Assembly: GCA_037039925.1 (NCBI GenBank)
Contig: JAXRKP010000179.1
Location: 269,501-333,500 of the forward strand
Direction of reading: 5' to 3'
DNA: 64,000 bases
Source: Doris montereyensis
Lineage: Eukaryota; Mollusca; Gastropoda; Nudibranchia; Dorididae
Shown: positions 13,401-24,800 of the stretch, one piece after another
How positions within the stretch are numbered: position 1 is the first letter of the stretch
Layout of the letters: every line of letters starts with the position of its first letter
Made by a program: the position numbers and the translations under genes
Notes under the pieces: model-generated
Databases searched by the model: none
Told to the model about the DNA's origin: nothing
The model's input: only the letters and a program-made list of their open reading frames with translations

Positions 13401-14695
13401 CGAGAGGAGAGCGTGATCGCTGTTTTTTTCAGTGAGTCAGGTCAGGTAGCCGATACACTAGAGTGAAGTCCCCAGCACTCGCACACTAACGGTCGGAAGG
13501 GGCATGTCACTCTTGTAACTTAAGCTCTTTGTGCTTGATCCTGAATTTGATGCTACCATGTTTAAGAGTTATCTTTTCCTGAGCGAGAGGTGGCGTGTCG
13601 AGCCCATTGTGTGATTGACTTTCGCACACGACCCTTTTCGCACGACCATTATGGTTCCCCCCATCTCGCACAGCAAACTTGAGAGTTGCCTGAAGTCGCA
13701 CAGCCTGTGCTCCGGCACTCGCAGTCTCAAAGTGCACTGTAAATGACCCCGATTTATGATCAAATCCAAAGTTTTGATACAATTTAGCTCAGTTAAAAGC
13801 TTTGAGAGTTGTTTCATTGCTAACAATGGCTAACTCACCCCAAAACAGTTCCATAACCTCTCACAATTAATTTACCCACAATTAATTTACTCACAATTAA
13901 TTTACTCATGTCACACAGCTAGCGCCAGCAGTTACCCACTCACTCTCTGACACCTTAATTAAAACACATGATGTCGCAAAGACAGCAGTCACACACTGTA
14001 GTGTAAAACAGAAGAGCTGAGAAACAAATGTTGGATATAAAAGTCATGATTTTATTTATGATAATACTTAACAACTTTCACAAACATGTTATTTTCTCAA
14101 TCTCATGCATGCTCATCCCTTGCAAACTTGCATCCTTCAGACAACCTATGTGAAACCACCTCCCACAATCGCAGCCAATCCATTCACAAAATTCACTGTC
14201 TTTCTCACCAACTCAGAATATTTTATATTCTTTAGGCGAAATTTTATAGTTGAAGTCATTTCTGAAAGTGAAAGATTTGTTAATCAGTTTTGTTACTCAA
14301 AAATTAAAATATGAACTCTCTTTCTCTCTCCAGCAAAACGTAGTTTAAAAGCCCCACAAAAAATAGCCGTAGTCAGCATCGTATTATGCTTTACTACTCA
14401 ATTTACTCAAATATGAGTGAGAGTTGGGCGCTGTGCGACTAGGGGCACTCCTATAGAAAACTGATCCCCTTTCGCACAGTCCCATAAACAGCATAATAGC
14501 TACGAACACGCGGCATTCCAATGCATAGTTAAATATAGAAGGGATTTTTCCAGTCATTCTCAACAACAAAAACTAAATATAGAATTATTCCCATAATTCC
14601 ATATCACTAAGTAAAGTTACAGGGCCCACTAGCGAAAAATAAAAATGGCGGATGTTCTTACTTCTCGATTCGCGAAGATTTTCTTGTAAAAACAT
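4287..14695 (-). CDS. MRPL1: Mitochondrial large-subunit ribosomal protein uL1m (MRPL1), nine coding exons
   Basis: Predicted uL1m, the L1-stalk protein of the mitochondrial large ribosomal subunit. Coding exons on the minus strand are 14662-14695, 12272-12453, 11581-11792, 10000-10089, 9125-9198, 8092-8212, 6076-6188, 4972-5053 and 4287-4426. Exon phases agree throughout once four single-base indels are allowed, giving 349 aa against about 325 in human. The N-terminus is Arg/Ser/Leu-rich, as expected of a mitochondrial presequence. Family landmarks follow in order: RFAIEEAIN with YLNMKLDF, then STVKLPYIFPW, then LALSLGAKHAG, then IQSGVLNLKDFDHFLAT, then SISTDLSEMWNYFYTGY, then FIESVCKHRSIALGPF before an acidic tail. 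The indels are one extra A in exon 2 (AAAAA), a missing G and a missing A in exon 3, and a missing G in exon 5. Consensus error is the likely cause. An unprocessed pseudogene is the alternative. Confidence 0.85.
4693..4854. mobile_element. 162-bp TA-flanked MITE in an MRPL1 intron
   Basis: The terminal inverted repeats begin CAGTCTGTATTCC and end GGAATACAGACTG, with TA dinucleotides directly outside (4691-4692 and 4855-4856). TA target duplication and this size fit a Tc1/mariner-type non-autonomous element. There is no coding sequence. Confidence 0.65.
4972..5053 (-). CDS. MRPL1: MRPL1 exon 8
   Basis: 82 nt, entry phase 0, exit phase 1. The acceptor is TTCTCACAG and the donor GTAATT. It encodes LKQPTDELVANFKAFIESV and then the conserved CKHRSIAL segment of bacterial-type L1 proteins. 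Confidence 0.85.
6076..6188 (-). CDS. MRPL1: MRPL1 exon 7
   Basis: 113 nt, entry phase 1, exit phase 0. The acceptor is TTATTACCAG and the donor GTCTGC. It encodes SISTDLSEMWNYFYTGYTY and then a segment ending VPIGQ. This corresponds to the L1 stretch in which a phase-split Gly-Ser precedes a DIPKML-like helix. Confidence 0.8.
6189..8091 (-). other. MRPL1 intron 6
   Basis: AT-rich intronic sequence with no further exon, repeat family or RNA gene recognised. Short plus-strand open frames here, such as the one near 6554, have no support. Confidence 0.6.
8092..8212 (-). CDS. MRPL1: MRPL1 exon 6
   Basis: 121 nt, entry phase 0, exit phase 1. The acceptor is TTCAACCAG and the donor GTAAAT. It encodes IQSGVLNLKDFDHFLATAD and ends in KDKYPQKAK. 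This matches the L1 core: a variable strand, an ATP/ATA turn, then a basic KKFP-like segment. Confidence 0.85.
9125..9198 (-). CDS. MRPL1: MRPL1 exon 5 (one-base deletion)
   Basis: 74 nt observed; 75 are needed to keep frame. It reads AEEHVSLALSLGAKHAG, and then the frame breaks at a GGG run. One added G restores TPAEVVKM, which joins exon 6 in phase 0. The donor is GTAAGA and the acceptor TCCACACAG. Confidence 0.75.
10000..10089 (-). CDS. MRPL1: MRPL1 exon 4
   Basis: 90 nt, phase 0 at both ends. The acceptor is TTTCTTTTTCAG and the donor GTAATG. It encodes TKFMKNIRSTVKLPYIFPW and then a segment ending ILVFCK. The LPYxFP motif is characteristic of mitochondrial L1. Confidence 0.85.
11581..11792 (-). 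CDS. MRPL1: MRPL1 exon 3 (two one-base deletions)
   Basis: 212 nt observed; 214 are expected from the phases. It starts AKLTQVASVEQTILAE. After DNVW a missing G shifts the frame into EEILPQPRFAIEEAINRHK and then YLNMKLDF. A second missing base in an A run precedes MKKQ and the donor GTGAGT. The acceptor is CCCATTTACAG. The YPVEEAI-like and YLDLTLDM-like segments place it firmly in MRPL1. Confidence 0.8.
12272..12453 (-). CDS. MRPL1: MRPL1 exon 2 (presequence; one-base insertion)
   Basis: The acceptor is strong (CTCTTTTCTACTTCTACAG). It encodes LSSVIFSLQSGLLRRSLLP and a basic stretch. The frame is disrupted in an AAAAA run; removing one A gives a continuous frame to the exon end in the required phase 2. 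The donor assignment (GTTACT at 12270-12271, against GTGGGT four bases upstream) is uncertain. Confidence 0.6.
12707..13099. mobile_element. Fold-back MITE-like element with CCGCAAGG palindromes
   Basis: The ends are inverted copies of TTATCCGCAAGGTGCCTTGC. Each terminal region holds further copies of CCGCAAGG paired with CCTTGCGG, at about 12711, 12750, 12789, 13050 and 13078. The ends could therefore fold on themselves as well as on each other. It lies in the first MRPL1 intron and carries no coding sequence. Confidence 0.55.
13100..14661 (-). other. Remainder of MRPL1 intron 1
   Basis: A mildly GC-richer stretch (13.2-13.8 kb) contains open frames on both strands but no recognisable protein. 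Near 13863-13905 three tandem copies of an ACAATTAATTTACYC unit occur. No exon is supported. Confidence 0.45.
14662..14695 (-). CDS. MRPL1: MRPL1 exon 1 (start codon)
   Basis: ATG at 14695-14693 begins MFLQENLRESR and meets a strong donor (GAA|GTAAGA) in phase 1, which is exactly what exon 2 needs. An in-frame TGA lies shortly upstream, so this is the first Met. The support is splice phase and presequence character, not similarity. Confidence 0.55.
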
Positions 14696-15000
14696 AGCAG
14701 ATAAGGACGTGTCGTCTCAAAAATAGGTAGGAAGCGAAGGGAAAGGATAACTGTGTATGTGCGATACGTGGTGGTATGGGAAAACAGCGTAATTTCGGTA
14801 ACAATCGACGCGAAAGCACGAAGTGTGCGAGAGATGGGCGTGTGTGAGTACTGGCGACTTGACTCTATATCGTTTAATTCTATTTTCAAGTTCGATACTA
14901 CCTGGCGGTGCTACAGTGTGATTATGCTATAATAATAATAATAATTGATCTAGAGTTAGATTTATATCATAGATTAGGTCCATTAGAGTCTACATCTAGA
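14696..15000. promoter_or_regulatory. Probable MRPL1 promoter and 5' UTR region
   Basis: This lies upstream of the inferred MRPL1 start and contains several CpGs (CGCGAAG, ACAATCGACGCG). No TATA box is obvious. A GGCGGATG/AAAATGGCGG element at 14644-14652, within the MRPL1 intron edge, resembles YY1 sites of housekeeping genes. The plus-strand CNOT6-like gene must start somewhere downstream, so a shared bidirectional promoter is possible but unproven. Confidence 0.35.
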
Positions 15001-15170
15001 TAATATCTAGATTATATTCTCTAATAAATGTCTAAATAAGAACAGCGTAGTGTGTCTGTCATGCCCTATTAGCCTACAGGCGTACTCTAAACTAATCTAT
15101 GAACATTCGTAAGCTTGTATCTAGATCTAGATCTAGATCTAGAATCTAGATTTCTAAATTCTTTAATAAG
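14925..15170. repeat. AT-rich stretch dense in TCTAGA/GATCTA palindromes
   Basis: (ATA)n is followed by many overlapping TCTAGA and GATCTA units, including AGATCTAGATCTAGATCT near 15121. The same motif recurs at about 15955, 44325, 53089 and 57943. Confidence 0.5.
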
Positions 15171-16361
15171 AACAAAGATCTCTATTTTTCAGATTTAAAA
15201 AAAAAAAGACTACAAAACCCTTCCTGACATTCCTACATGGTGTAGTTTTCTTACTTGCTATGGAGGCTGCCATGTTGAATTTGATAATCTGCAGTGAATG
15301 ACCTTCAATGTTTTTTGTTATTCTCATGGGAAAATATGGATATTAAACGCAACTTTTTGGAGAAATTTTCGAAACAGTATCAGTATCTAAAATAATCATT
15401 GAAGACTGGTGAAAAGTATCTCGGGCTTAATGGCAAATTGACCAATGGTATCTTGTCAGCCATTTTCAGTCTGCAAAATAACAGAGAAGACAGCTGACCG
15501 GTTACGATTGTAAACATTGCACCTGTGTTGGTTATAAATTAAACGTGCACTTCTTATAAATGACTGTAAGTTATCTTAAAAGGAGTTTTCAAGGACCAGT
15601 GTTTGTTTAATGAAGCAACCATTTTGCTCGTGCTCATGAAATATTAGAAACAACAACAAAGCACAAGCGCGATAATATAAAAGTAAACGATACTCAAACT
15701 GAAAACACCAGTTTTATAGATCTCTCTGATTTCGATAGCTAAATAAATCAATTTATTAAACAATATCTGTAATCATCACAAAACAATATCATTATTGTAG
15801 TTTTAATATTTATTTGATTGTTAATCAGGCTCAGAACCTGCTGAGAAAGTCCGTATGCTACTGCCAGCTAGAACAAAATTATTTTTAAAAAAATCAATTA
15901 TGATTGGCTAACTCTGGTCAAAGACCTGACTACTAAGGTGTTATAATTTAAATCTAGGTCTAGATCTATGTTTTCTGTGATGGCCTAGGCTTCTGTATTT
16001 CTTTTGACTGCATCTTTATGATATAATATTTAATAAATTCATGCCTATGGAATAACAATTTTGTCGCAGGTGGGAGGGACTTTAACTGCAGATTATTGGT
16101 GGATTTCTATCTATATAGGGCCAACATTATTCATCATAATGACGGATGGACCTCCCCACTACCCATCATTGTTGGCAGATGAACGCCACCACTATTCGTC
16201 ATTAATGGGGGAAGGGGCTCGTCACTCATTCGATTCACCATTAATGATGAATGATGGTCCTTGTCGTGATCCTAGTTAAATTAGGGATATAATTTGACTC
16301 TTTGTATTTTTGTAATGACTTAACTTATCTAATGATGATACCTTGTTTTTAATACTAATTA

Positions 16362-17139
16362 CAGTGGAACCTCTCTAATCAGAAACCCAGACAATCGAGA
16401 AGAAATCCCAGGGAACAGAATTTTTTCTTGATATTTTACCTCTCTAAACGGGAAAGGTCTTTGGCTAATCCGGACAATTTTTCACGGGCTTGTGTTGATT
16501 ATCATCACTATTTCCCCCATTATTATTTATTCCAACACGCATTTATTATCCAAATTTGGTTTCCGTGTTAACAAAACATCAAATGTTACACCTGTGTTAG
16601 TACATTTAATAAGCACTACACGTGTTACATTTCATTACATGATATGTACACAATTTCACAAATGCCAGCTCACGTTAACCATAAGCCAGACACCTACCAT
16701 TTTGAAGGTGTGAAGTCAGGCATCGAGTCATACCTTGCTCGAGCACCTAGCAATACACTACGTTGTTGACATGGGACAGCACTTGGAAAGCAGACTTGAG
16801 CACTGTCATAGTTTGTTATTACCTGCTTAACCTGTTAATCACAAGGGTGGGCATGCGAGGAGATTTAGCGATGCATTCTTGATTATGTGTCTTATCTATC
16901 TACCATGCAATGAAGCTCGACTGTGAGTGACATCACTGATGAGTGCCATCTTTGTTTTGATCAACTGGTCTTGTGGCTACTTGTTCGTTTAATTCTGTAT
17001 TTTACCACTCACAGAAGGGCTTGGTACTTCTAACTGTTGAGGAACAAACAAATCCCTAGGTCCCTGGGAAATCGGGAAACCCGGCTAATCGGGAAATTTT
17101 GCAATCCATCGAGAGTTCCCGATTAGAAGGGTTCCACTG
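16362..17139. mobile_element. Pogo/Tigger-like MITE, complete copy
   Basis: A 778-bp element starts CAGTGGAACCTCTCTAATC and ends with the inverted GATTAGAAGGGTTCCACTG. It is flanked by TA on both sides (16360-16361, 17140-17141). Inner copies of a GGGAAA/AATCCGGACAATTTT-like subterminal motif lie near both ends, as in pogo-type elements. There is no transposase frame. It preserves the intact site corresponding to the hAT insertion point in the second copy. Confidence 0.8.
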
Positions 17140-17254
17140 TATTTAACAATTTCATTTTTTCCCCCTGGTTTTGTCAAATTACAGATGAATCTGGTGGATG
17201 GGAATGATTCATGATTCAATATTAGATCTAGATGTGGCGTTTGTGATTTAATCT

Positions 17255-17434
<180 letters not shown>

Positions 17435-18092
17435 TTCTTTATTTCTTAATGTACTTTTTCACGTAAAGAACATTTCGTTCTTTCTCAAGAAATTTTGTTT
17501 AATAAGAAATCTTGATACGAGTCCAAAGTTGAGCCTGCAGCAAGGTTTTACAGACGTTTTTACAGGTGAAGTGGTCAGCTCGGTAATAAATTAATTAATG
17601 GCCATGAGAACAATGAAATGATGCAGATACCACGAGAATGTACTTAAGTACTGATGAGTACCAAAACGCTACTCGATTCATCATCCGTAACGGCAATATT
17701 TCCGAAACACATGATGAATAGCATTTTTTCTCTCTCAGGTATTTGTCATAAATGTTAAATAGTCACTCCGTTTCCATAGTCAGACACACCATTTAACCTA
17801 ACCCAGCTCTAGCAGTAAGGTCCTGAAACACAGCAGTAATGTGGTCATCAAATACACAGCAGTAGTGCAGTCTCCAAAACGCACACACAGCAGTAGTTGC
17901 AGTAGGGGTAGTCACCGGATACGGAATTACCTTACTGCCATAGAGGTTTAAACCCTACCCTCAATGTCAACAAGGCTAATTTAAAGTTTAGCCAAACACT
18001 TACCAGTCAGTGTCTCATGTTCTGACATTGACAATTAAATTAACGATACTAATCAATCATCTTTCAGTTTGTGCACATATTGTATGAAATGA

Positions 18093-18195
18093 TATAACAT
18101 ATAGAGCCAAAAGATAACAAGTCATCGTCTTATAATGATCATAAATAACATGTAGAGTTGAAAGATAACAAGTCATCATCTTATAATAATCATAA
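18093..18195 (+). repeat. Two-copy tandem duplication, ~53 bp
   Basis: Two adjacent copies of ATAACATGTAGAGTTGAAAG followed by ATAACAAGTCATCATCTTAT, slightly diverged. Confidence 0.6.
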
Positions 18196-18699
18196 TAATA
18201 ATAATTAAAAAATGATAATAATATTATATAGTAAAGTATTTGTCGTAGATGTATATATATATATAGAAGTATTGTCACAAATCAACTTGTGAGACGACAC
18301 ACTTTCATGGTGGGTGCGAAACAAAGGCTTTTTTATTTTCAATAATCTGCGTGTATGTATAAAAACAAGATCTATAACTCACATTGTAAAGTACATCACT
18401 GTTTTAACTGTTACGTTCCTTTGACCAAAAGAACGGTGAGTTTACATTCAACATGTATGTGATTTGAAAAATGAGGTAACTATTAGAACATGAACTTTTG
18501 ACAGTACATTCGTAATGTTGGAGATTGGTGGAATGTGTTGTTGTTTTTTCTTTTACAGTATTGACAACGCTTTGAATGGAATCCTGAGTGTTAAAGTCTC
18601 TTTTTGTTGGGGACACATCATAGTACTGCATTGTATGATTGGATTTACTGAATGTTTTTAACATCTAATTTATTGTTTTCTTGTATACATCCCATGTAG

Positions 18700-18827
18700 A
18701 TCTGTGATCAACGATGCCAAAGGAAAAATATGAACCACCAAATGAAAAACGTCAACATCGAATCCTGCAAAAGGAAGAGTGTAGCAGACGGGAAATCGAC
18801 GAAATGGTCGGAATTGGAGATATTTTC
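18700..18827 (+). CDS. CNOT6-like start-codon exon
   Basis: The acceptor CCCATGTAG ends at 18699, 14 nt of 5' UTR follow, and ATG is at 18714. MPKEKYEPPNEKRQHRI leads into ADGKSTKWSELEI only if one extra base near 18771-18776 (AAGGAAG) and one extra T in the TTTT before the donor GTAAAA are ignored. Without those two bases the coding part is 112 nt, the family length. Confidence 0.75.
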
Positions 18828-21800
18828 GTAAAAAATTGTTCACCCCATCTTAAAGGAAATGCAGAATCCCAACTTGTGTATCATATGTGTGTGTATATGT
18901 TGAGTATCACTTTGGTATTTTTGCTTATGAAAGTGTGAACTTTATTTATTTCACATACTCTGATCACTTTTATAGACTAATTGGAGGGGACTTAACTCAA
19001 GTAGAGCTTATGGGTTGCCCCAGCCATTTGCATGAATAAACGAGTGTGTGCAAAGGGTGAAGTTAGGATTTATACTTAGTTTGAACAATGATTTCATGTT
19101 TACAGGTGATATCTATAAGTTGAAAGAATAAGGAATGCATATTGAGATGTTATTGTAGCAAGAGAAACTTATACTAAGGACTAAACAATAGCAGCGATAG
19201 CCATGCAATCAACTAAGTGTGTTGAATGGGAAAGCGTCACTTTGGCGAATGATAGCGAGGTTACTGGGAAAGCCACGAGCTTAAAATAAATTGTAATCTC
19301 ATTAGCTGTTGTTTAACTATGAACTCAAAGGTTAAACTACGTCATAAACCATTTAAGGAAAGTGGAAATTTCCATTCAAGAAGCTTAGGTGTCTTGGCCT
19401 AAATATAGGGCCTGCCCACTTCCCGTGCCAATGACCGCAGCCCTAAATATAGGGCCTGCGTGTTTCCCGGGCCAACCGTAGCATGCCTTAAATAAAGGGT
19501 CGGCGTTCTTCTTGGGTTAATAGTCCAGAGGCACTGTGTCAACCTCTCAACCAAAAGGTCGTGAGTTCAAGCCCTAACAGGTTGAAAGTTCTCGATTTAA
19601 AAAAAACAACCCATTAATTATTACACCTGCATTAGTGCTAATCGTGTTATGCATTACATGATATGTACGCAGTGTTGCCAGGTACCTTTGCAAAAATCCC
19701 GTAAAATTTATGCCAGAAATCCGCCAACTTTATCCTACTTCACCTGTGACATTTGCCCAAAATCCGCCAAAAATCCTCCATTTGATTTAAAACACTTATC
19801 TTATAATCAACAATAGTGTATTGTATCAGAATAAAATTATGTTACTTAACGCTACTCACCTATTTACAACTGTATACACGGTTATTTCTTTTTAAAGGCA
19901 TGACGATTCGGGGTTGATATCCCCCAAATTCACATCATGTGCTGGATCGATTTCAGCCTCAAGATTCTCTGGTGTTGAAGATCTATACATGTCATTTGTG
20001 AATTTGCTTAGCATTTGGTTGAAACTTGTCACAGCAAATTTTGTGTCGACTCATGTATGATCGAATGAAGAACGTTTTCAAGGAGCAGTTGTCCCATACG
20101 GTTTCTCTGACTAGTTTTAATAAGTTTCATTTGTGAAAAAACCCTCTCCACAGCATCATTACTAAATGGCAATGAAAGAAGGCCTAACATAAAATTTCCA
20201 AGTTCAGCAAAATCTTGTTCATCAGCAGCATCGGTGTGGTCAGAAACTTCAGCCCAAAACTTCTATGTCATTCACAGTTTCCCATTGGATAGTATGAAGT
20301 TTATTGAACTGTGTTTCAATCACTGACAGACTTCCTGAATGGAGAGCTAGAAAAGGCAGTTTTGAAAATGTTGGTCTTTGCAGTTCGGAATGACATAAAA
20401 CTTTTGTAGTGTCAACTTCATTGAAGTTTTCGAGATACTTGACGTTGTTTGGCAGTCTCATTTTTAGTTGCTTTAGAATTTCCATCAAGTAATCTCTACA
20501 CCTGGTCTTTACTTCCATGACAACTTGGGCAGTAATATGGTCACCTAAATCAGCAACATACAGGTCAAATTCAACACCATTTGCTATCGCAAATGATTTC
20601 TGTCATTGAAAATGTCAAATTCAGAAATGGACGCCCAAGAAGTGATAGTTATTGGGCGCATGGTTTTTTTTAAGATGAAAGAATACAAGTTTATCAGTTC
20701 ATTCAATAATTTCATTGGATTGCCCTTGTCAAGCTGAAAAAGCTTATTCACTCTGTTAACTTCATTGACTACTGGTTGTAAAAAGAGGAGGTATAACTTG
20801 TTCCTTGGATCACTATACATTTCAAAAAGCAATTGGGCAGTGTAATTTTTTTCACTGTCTTTCACAATTTCAAAGTGCAATTTCAGTTCATCAAACTGTG
20901 TCAGCAGGCGATTGATACAGGGAGCTATGGATAACCAACGCAGTGTCTGCCATCTGCAAAATTTTCAATGGGGCTTCACCAACATTTATTGTAGCATACA
21001 AGTCTTTATATTTCAATTGTCTGAGTGTGCTGTGGGAAAAATGGTTGTAGGTTTCAGATAACATGAATTCTACTTTTCTTGGCAGATATTTAACAGCGTT
21101 AGAAGCGCAGAGTTGCAATGAATGGCAATTACATTTGATGTTTTTTTCCTGTAGCTTTGAAATCAATGAATTATGGGCACCACACATTGCATTTGCACCG
21201 CCAGTACCAATTCCTACGCAGTTTGAAATATCGAGTTTGCATGTCGTAAGAAATGATAGAAGTGTTTCAGTCATTACAGTAGCAGTGCCCGAAGTCAATG
21301 TTACTATGCCTAAGAAACATGACACAATGGATTTAAAAAATATCTTACACATATAGCCATTTGTTTGTTTGCACCAATGTCTGTGCTTTCGTCGACCAGA
21401 AGTGAAAACTTTTTCATTCACAATGTCAGCAAGTAAGTCTTGATGAGCTTCAGACCCGAGGATGTTGTTGATCAGAGCTGTATGTTTGGAACGATGCAGC
21501 TTTATATCTATACCCGATATTTCACCGACTATCACCCCCAAATGGTCAATTGTCATTATAGAGGAATGGCAGGTTATGTGTGCGGCTAGCTTCAGTTCAG
21601 TAGTTTTTAGATCATTCATGCGTTTGATTTCCTTTGAATTGTCAAAACACATAGATAAAGTTGATTGCTTTTGACTTCTTTGGGGTGAAAATGGCTCTGC
21701 AATTTTCTTATGTTTTTTCCCTTTGCGTGCTCCTTTAGATCACTCAAATGTGCCCTTAAATCAGTTTTGCAATACTTACAGTATGCCCTCGTATCGTCAC

Positions 21801-24800
21801 CTGTCATTGGTTTAATCCAGTCTTGAAGATCAAGGTGTTTTTCCCAAGATCGGTTGTACTTACGAGACATGGCACAGATTGAAAATTAGAGAAAATAAGA
21901 GAAAACACAAGTGACAAGACTTTACAAGAGACAATTTTCACACATTTATATAGGCTAGTGTCTTTAGACACCAAAATGGACTCGACCATTAATAGGGGTG
22001 TCAGATTATTCCATTTAATTTATTAAGGAATAATAAGGGAGATCCTATAGTTTTGATTTTGATTGAAGGCTGTCGAAGACTTTCAATTTCAGTTTCTGTA
22101 CCTACATTTTAATTAGTTATGCTGTTGAAGATTCAGTTTCAGTTTCGGTTTTGTTTGAGCGGGAGTTAGACTGTGGGATATTGTTTTCACCTTCGGTTAA
22201 TCTGAATTAGGTTGTGTAATATAGATCTAGGCCAACTACTCACAATAGGTGCTCCTAAAAGTCAGTTTAGGGGGAAAAAAGAAGAAATAATTAGACTTGA
22301 TTGCTATACTTTTACTTTTTTTAAAGGGTATACAAATCATCAAAAATCCAAAAAAATCCGCCATCCGCCAGGCCATTTTTCCCCCACCACGTGATGATAA
22401 AAATCCGCCAATTTGGCGGAAAATCCGCCAACCTGGCAACACTGTATGTGCAAAAGTTCACGACGTCCACCTATCAATACATTACGGTGGCACCTACAAA
22501 GCAGACTCGTGCACTGTCATAGTTTTTTATTGACCTGTCAATCACAAGGATGGACACACAAGGAGATTTAATGATCTACCATGCATTCTTGATTACGTGT
22601 TTTACCTATGTACCTTCCAACGAATCTCGACTGTGAGAGACATCATAGATGAATGCCATCTCTGTTTTGATCAACTGGTTCTGCTGCTACTTGTTAGTTT
22701 AATTCTGTATTTTACCACTCACAGAAGGGCTCAAACTGTTGAGGGAAAACCAAAATCCCTAGGCTAGGTCCCGAGAAATTGGGAAACCCGGCTAATTGGG
22801 ACAAATTTATAATTCACCAAGATTTCCTGATTAGAGAGGTTCTATTGCGACCTGTTTTTATTTTTATACTTTATAATGGAACTAATGTTTCATCTCATAT
22901 TTATAATTTTGTTAGTAGCAAATTTAGTATGCTCTTATACATATATACAGGATAGATAGTCCGAATAGCTCCGTTTGAGCAATTTGTCCAGATTATGGAA
23001 TCGTCGATCATAGTGACACATTGTGAGTCATCGAAAGACTTCAGAACTTACTGTAATGTAAGTCTAGTGGACTTTACGGGGCACAGAGCACTACGATGCT
23101 GTTTATAAATGGCTGGAGATGTGTTAAGAAAATCAAGGTGGATGGATTTGTTGCTCCGCCATTGGACTGGTTAGACTAATTCAGACAGTGGAGTGTTTGG
23201 TTGGTCGAAGCATGAATTCTCTATATTGTGGGAACTTGTTCCATTATTAAGTATTAGATCCAGATTATTGGGTACAAATAAAGAAGAAAAATATGTCTCT
23301 GGCTCATCTGTTTGGATTTCCAAGACATCTGGATGATCGAAATCCAGACTATCAAGACGTGACTGTATTCAGGTATATCATACTGGGTTTGTCTTTTATA
23401 AAACAAGCTATATTTTATATTGTGACGAGTCTTGACAAATAAGAATACAAGCTCACTTCTTTGGTTTAGGAATGAAAATAGAAATTATATGCAATAGAGA
23501 AAAGTATGATGAGGGTGAAGAATCATTTATCAGATCAAAATTGGCTAGAAATATCATTCTTTTAATCTTTTAAAGTTATTCTTGAAATTGACTGTCTATT
23601 TCTTTGAGTGATTGGGCTAAAAAATGTGTCGGGGGGGAGAAGGCGTTATTACACCGCCCTTTCCTTCTGTGACGCTGACAGCAGTTTTTACTTGTCTCTC
23701 ACTGGTGTCTTCTGCTATCGCTGTTCTATTACTCGTTGATAGTGTTCATATTCGCTGTCACGATTGTGCGAGGTCGGCGAGGCAGACTCATTGTATTCGT
23801 TAGAGCGAGATCAGAGAAGACAGTGGTTGGTATCAATGAGTAATAGAACAACGAGTCTTGCCCAGGTCTAGTGGGTGCTGCGGCTTAATCCACCTTAGGC
23901 TATCAATTTGGCTATGTTTTGGTCATGTAATTTTAGAGTACAGGTTGATAATTTCTAACATTTAGGGAATGGAATGAATTCCAAATTGAATCTCCAAAGA
24001 ATCAATTCCTAAATATGAGAAGAATGAGATTTTTTTTTCTGATGTGAGTTTTTCAAAATATAGGAATCAAATAAATGATGCTGAATTCTTTGATTTTTTA
24101 AAATTTGTTTCCAGGGGAGTCAATTTCAGAATTAGGAGGACGTGAATCGTGGGAAAAGATTTGGGAAAGGATTCTTGGCCTTCCTTAACCATATTAGTGA
24201 CTGATTGCTGGACCAATTAAAATTTTTTTTACTTCCAATGTCCTTGATACAAAAAATGAATGTTTTAATGATCAATACATATAGTAACCTTTTCAATTTA
24301 TGGCAAATTTAATCACGCAAAAAATCATTTTGCAAACATTTGAAGAGATATCGAAAAAAGCTACTGGACGAAATTTTATTTTATTTTATAGATGTTATAT
24401 ACTAAATTTGGGGATAATCGGACAATAAATAAAAAATAGATTGCATATCAGTGTCAAAAAGTGACATTTTGAGAAAATCACATTCTTAACAATTTTTCTC
24501 GCTGTTTCAATGTTTTTTTCACATATAAACCTTTAAAAGAATGATATAGTACTTTGAAACATCATACAATCATGAGAAGCTATCAAATACTTCATGTCGA
24601 CTTTATTTCAACTGCCCCAGATCCCTTATACTCATGTCGGGATGGCATTTTTCTTATAACAGGTGCGCAGAATGCTTCCCGTAATATTCAGCCGATCTTA
24701 AATAATATTGACAATAATTTATTAAAAGCAGATTCTTCAGGTAGTGTACTTTGTGGTAATTAAAATAAATACGAACTTGATATACTTTAGACAAAATTTC

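Larger units (their letters stand above)
19607..22847. mobile_element. Pogo/Tigger-like MITE, second copy, split by a hAT insertion
   Basis: The outer parts (about 19607-19669 and 22453-22847) align with the middle and right half of the element at 16362-17139. Shared sequence includes ATTACATGATATGTA and the ACCACTCACAGAAGGGCT region. The left end is missing and the right terminus is eroded to GAGAGGTTCTATTG. Bases 19670-22444 are the inserted hAT element. Confidence 0.75.

Noticed and set aside
13507..13826. Minus-strand frames with His/Arg-rich translation
   Set aside because: Two different frames are open in the same GC-richer intron segment, neither resembles a known protein, and neither fits the MRPL1 phases.
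4287..14695. MRPL1 as a dead pseudogene
   Set aside because: Nine exons, all splice sites and total length are intact. The only defects are one-base indels in short runs, a pattern shared with neighbouring elements.
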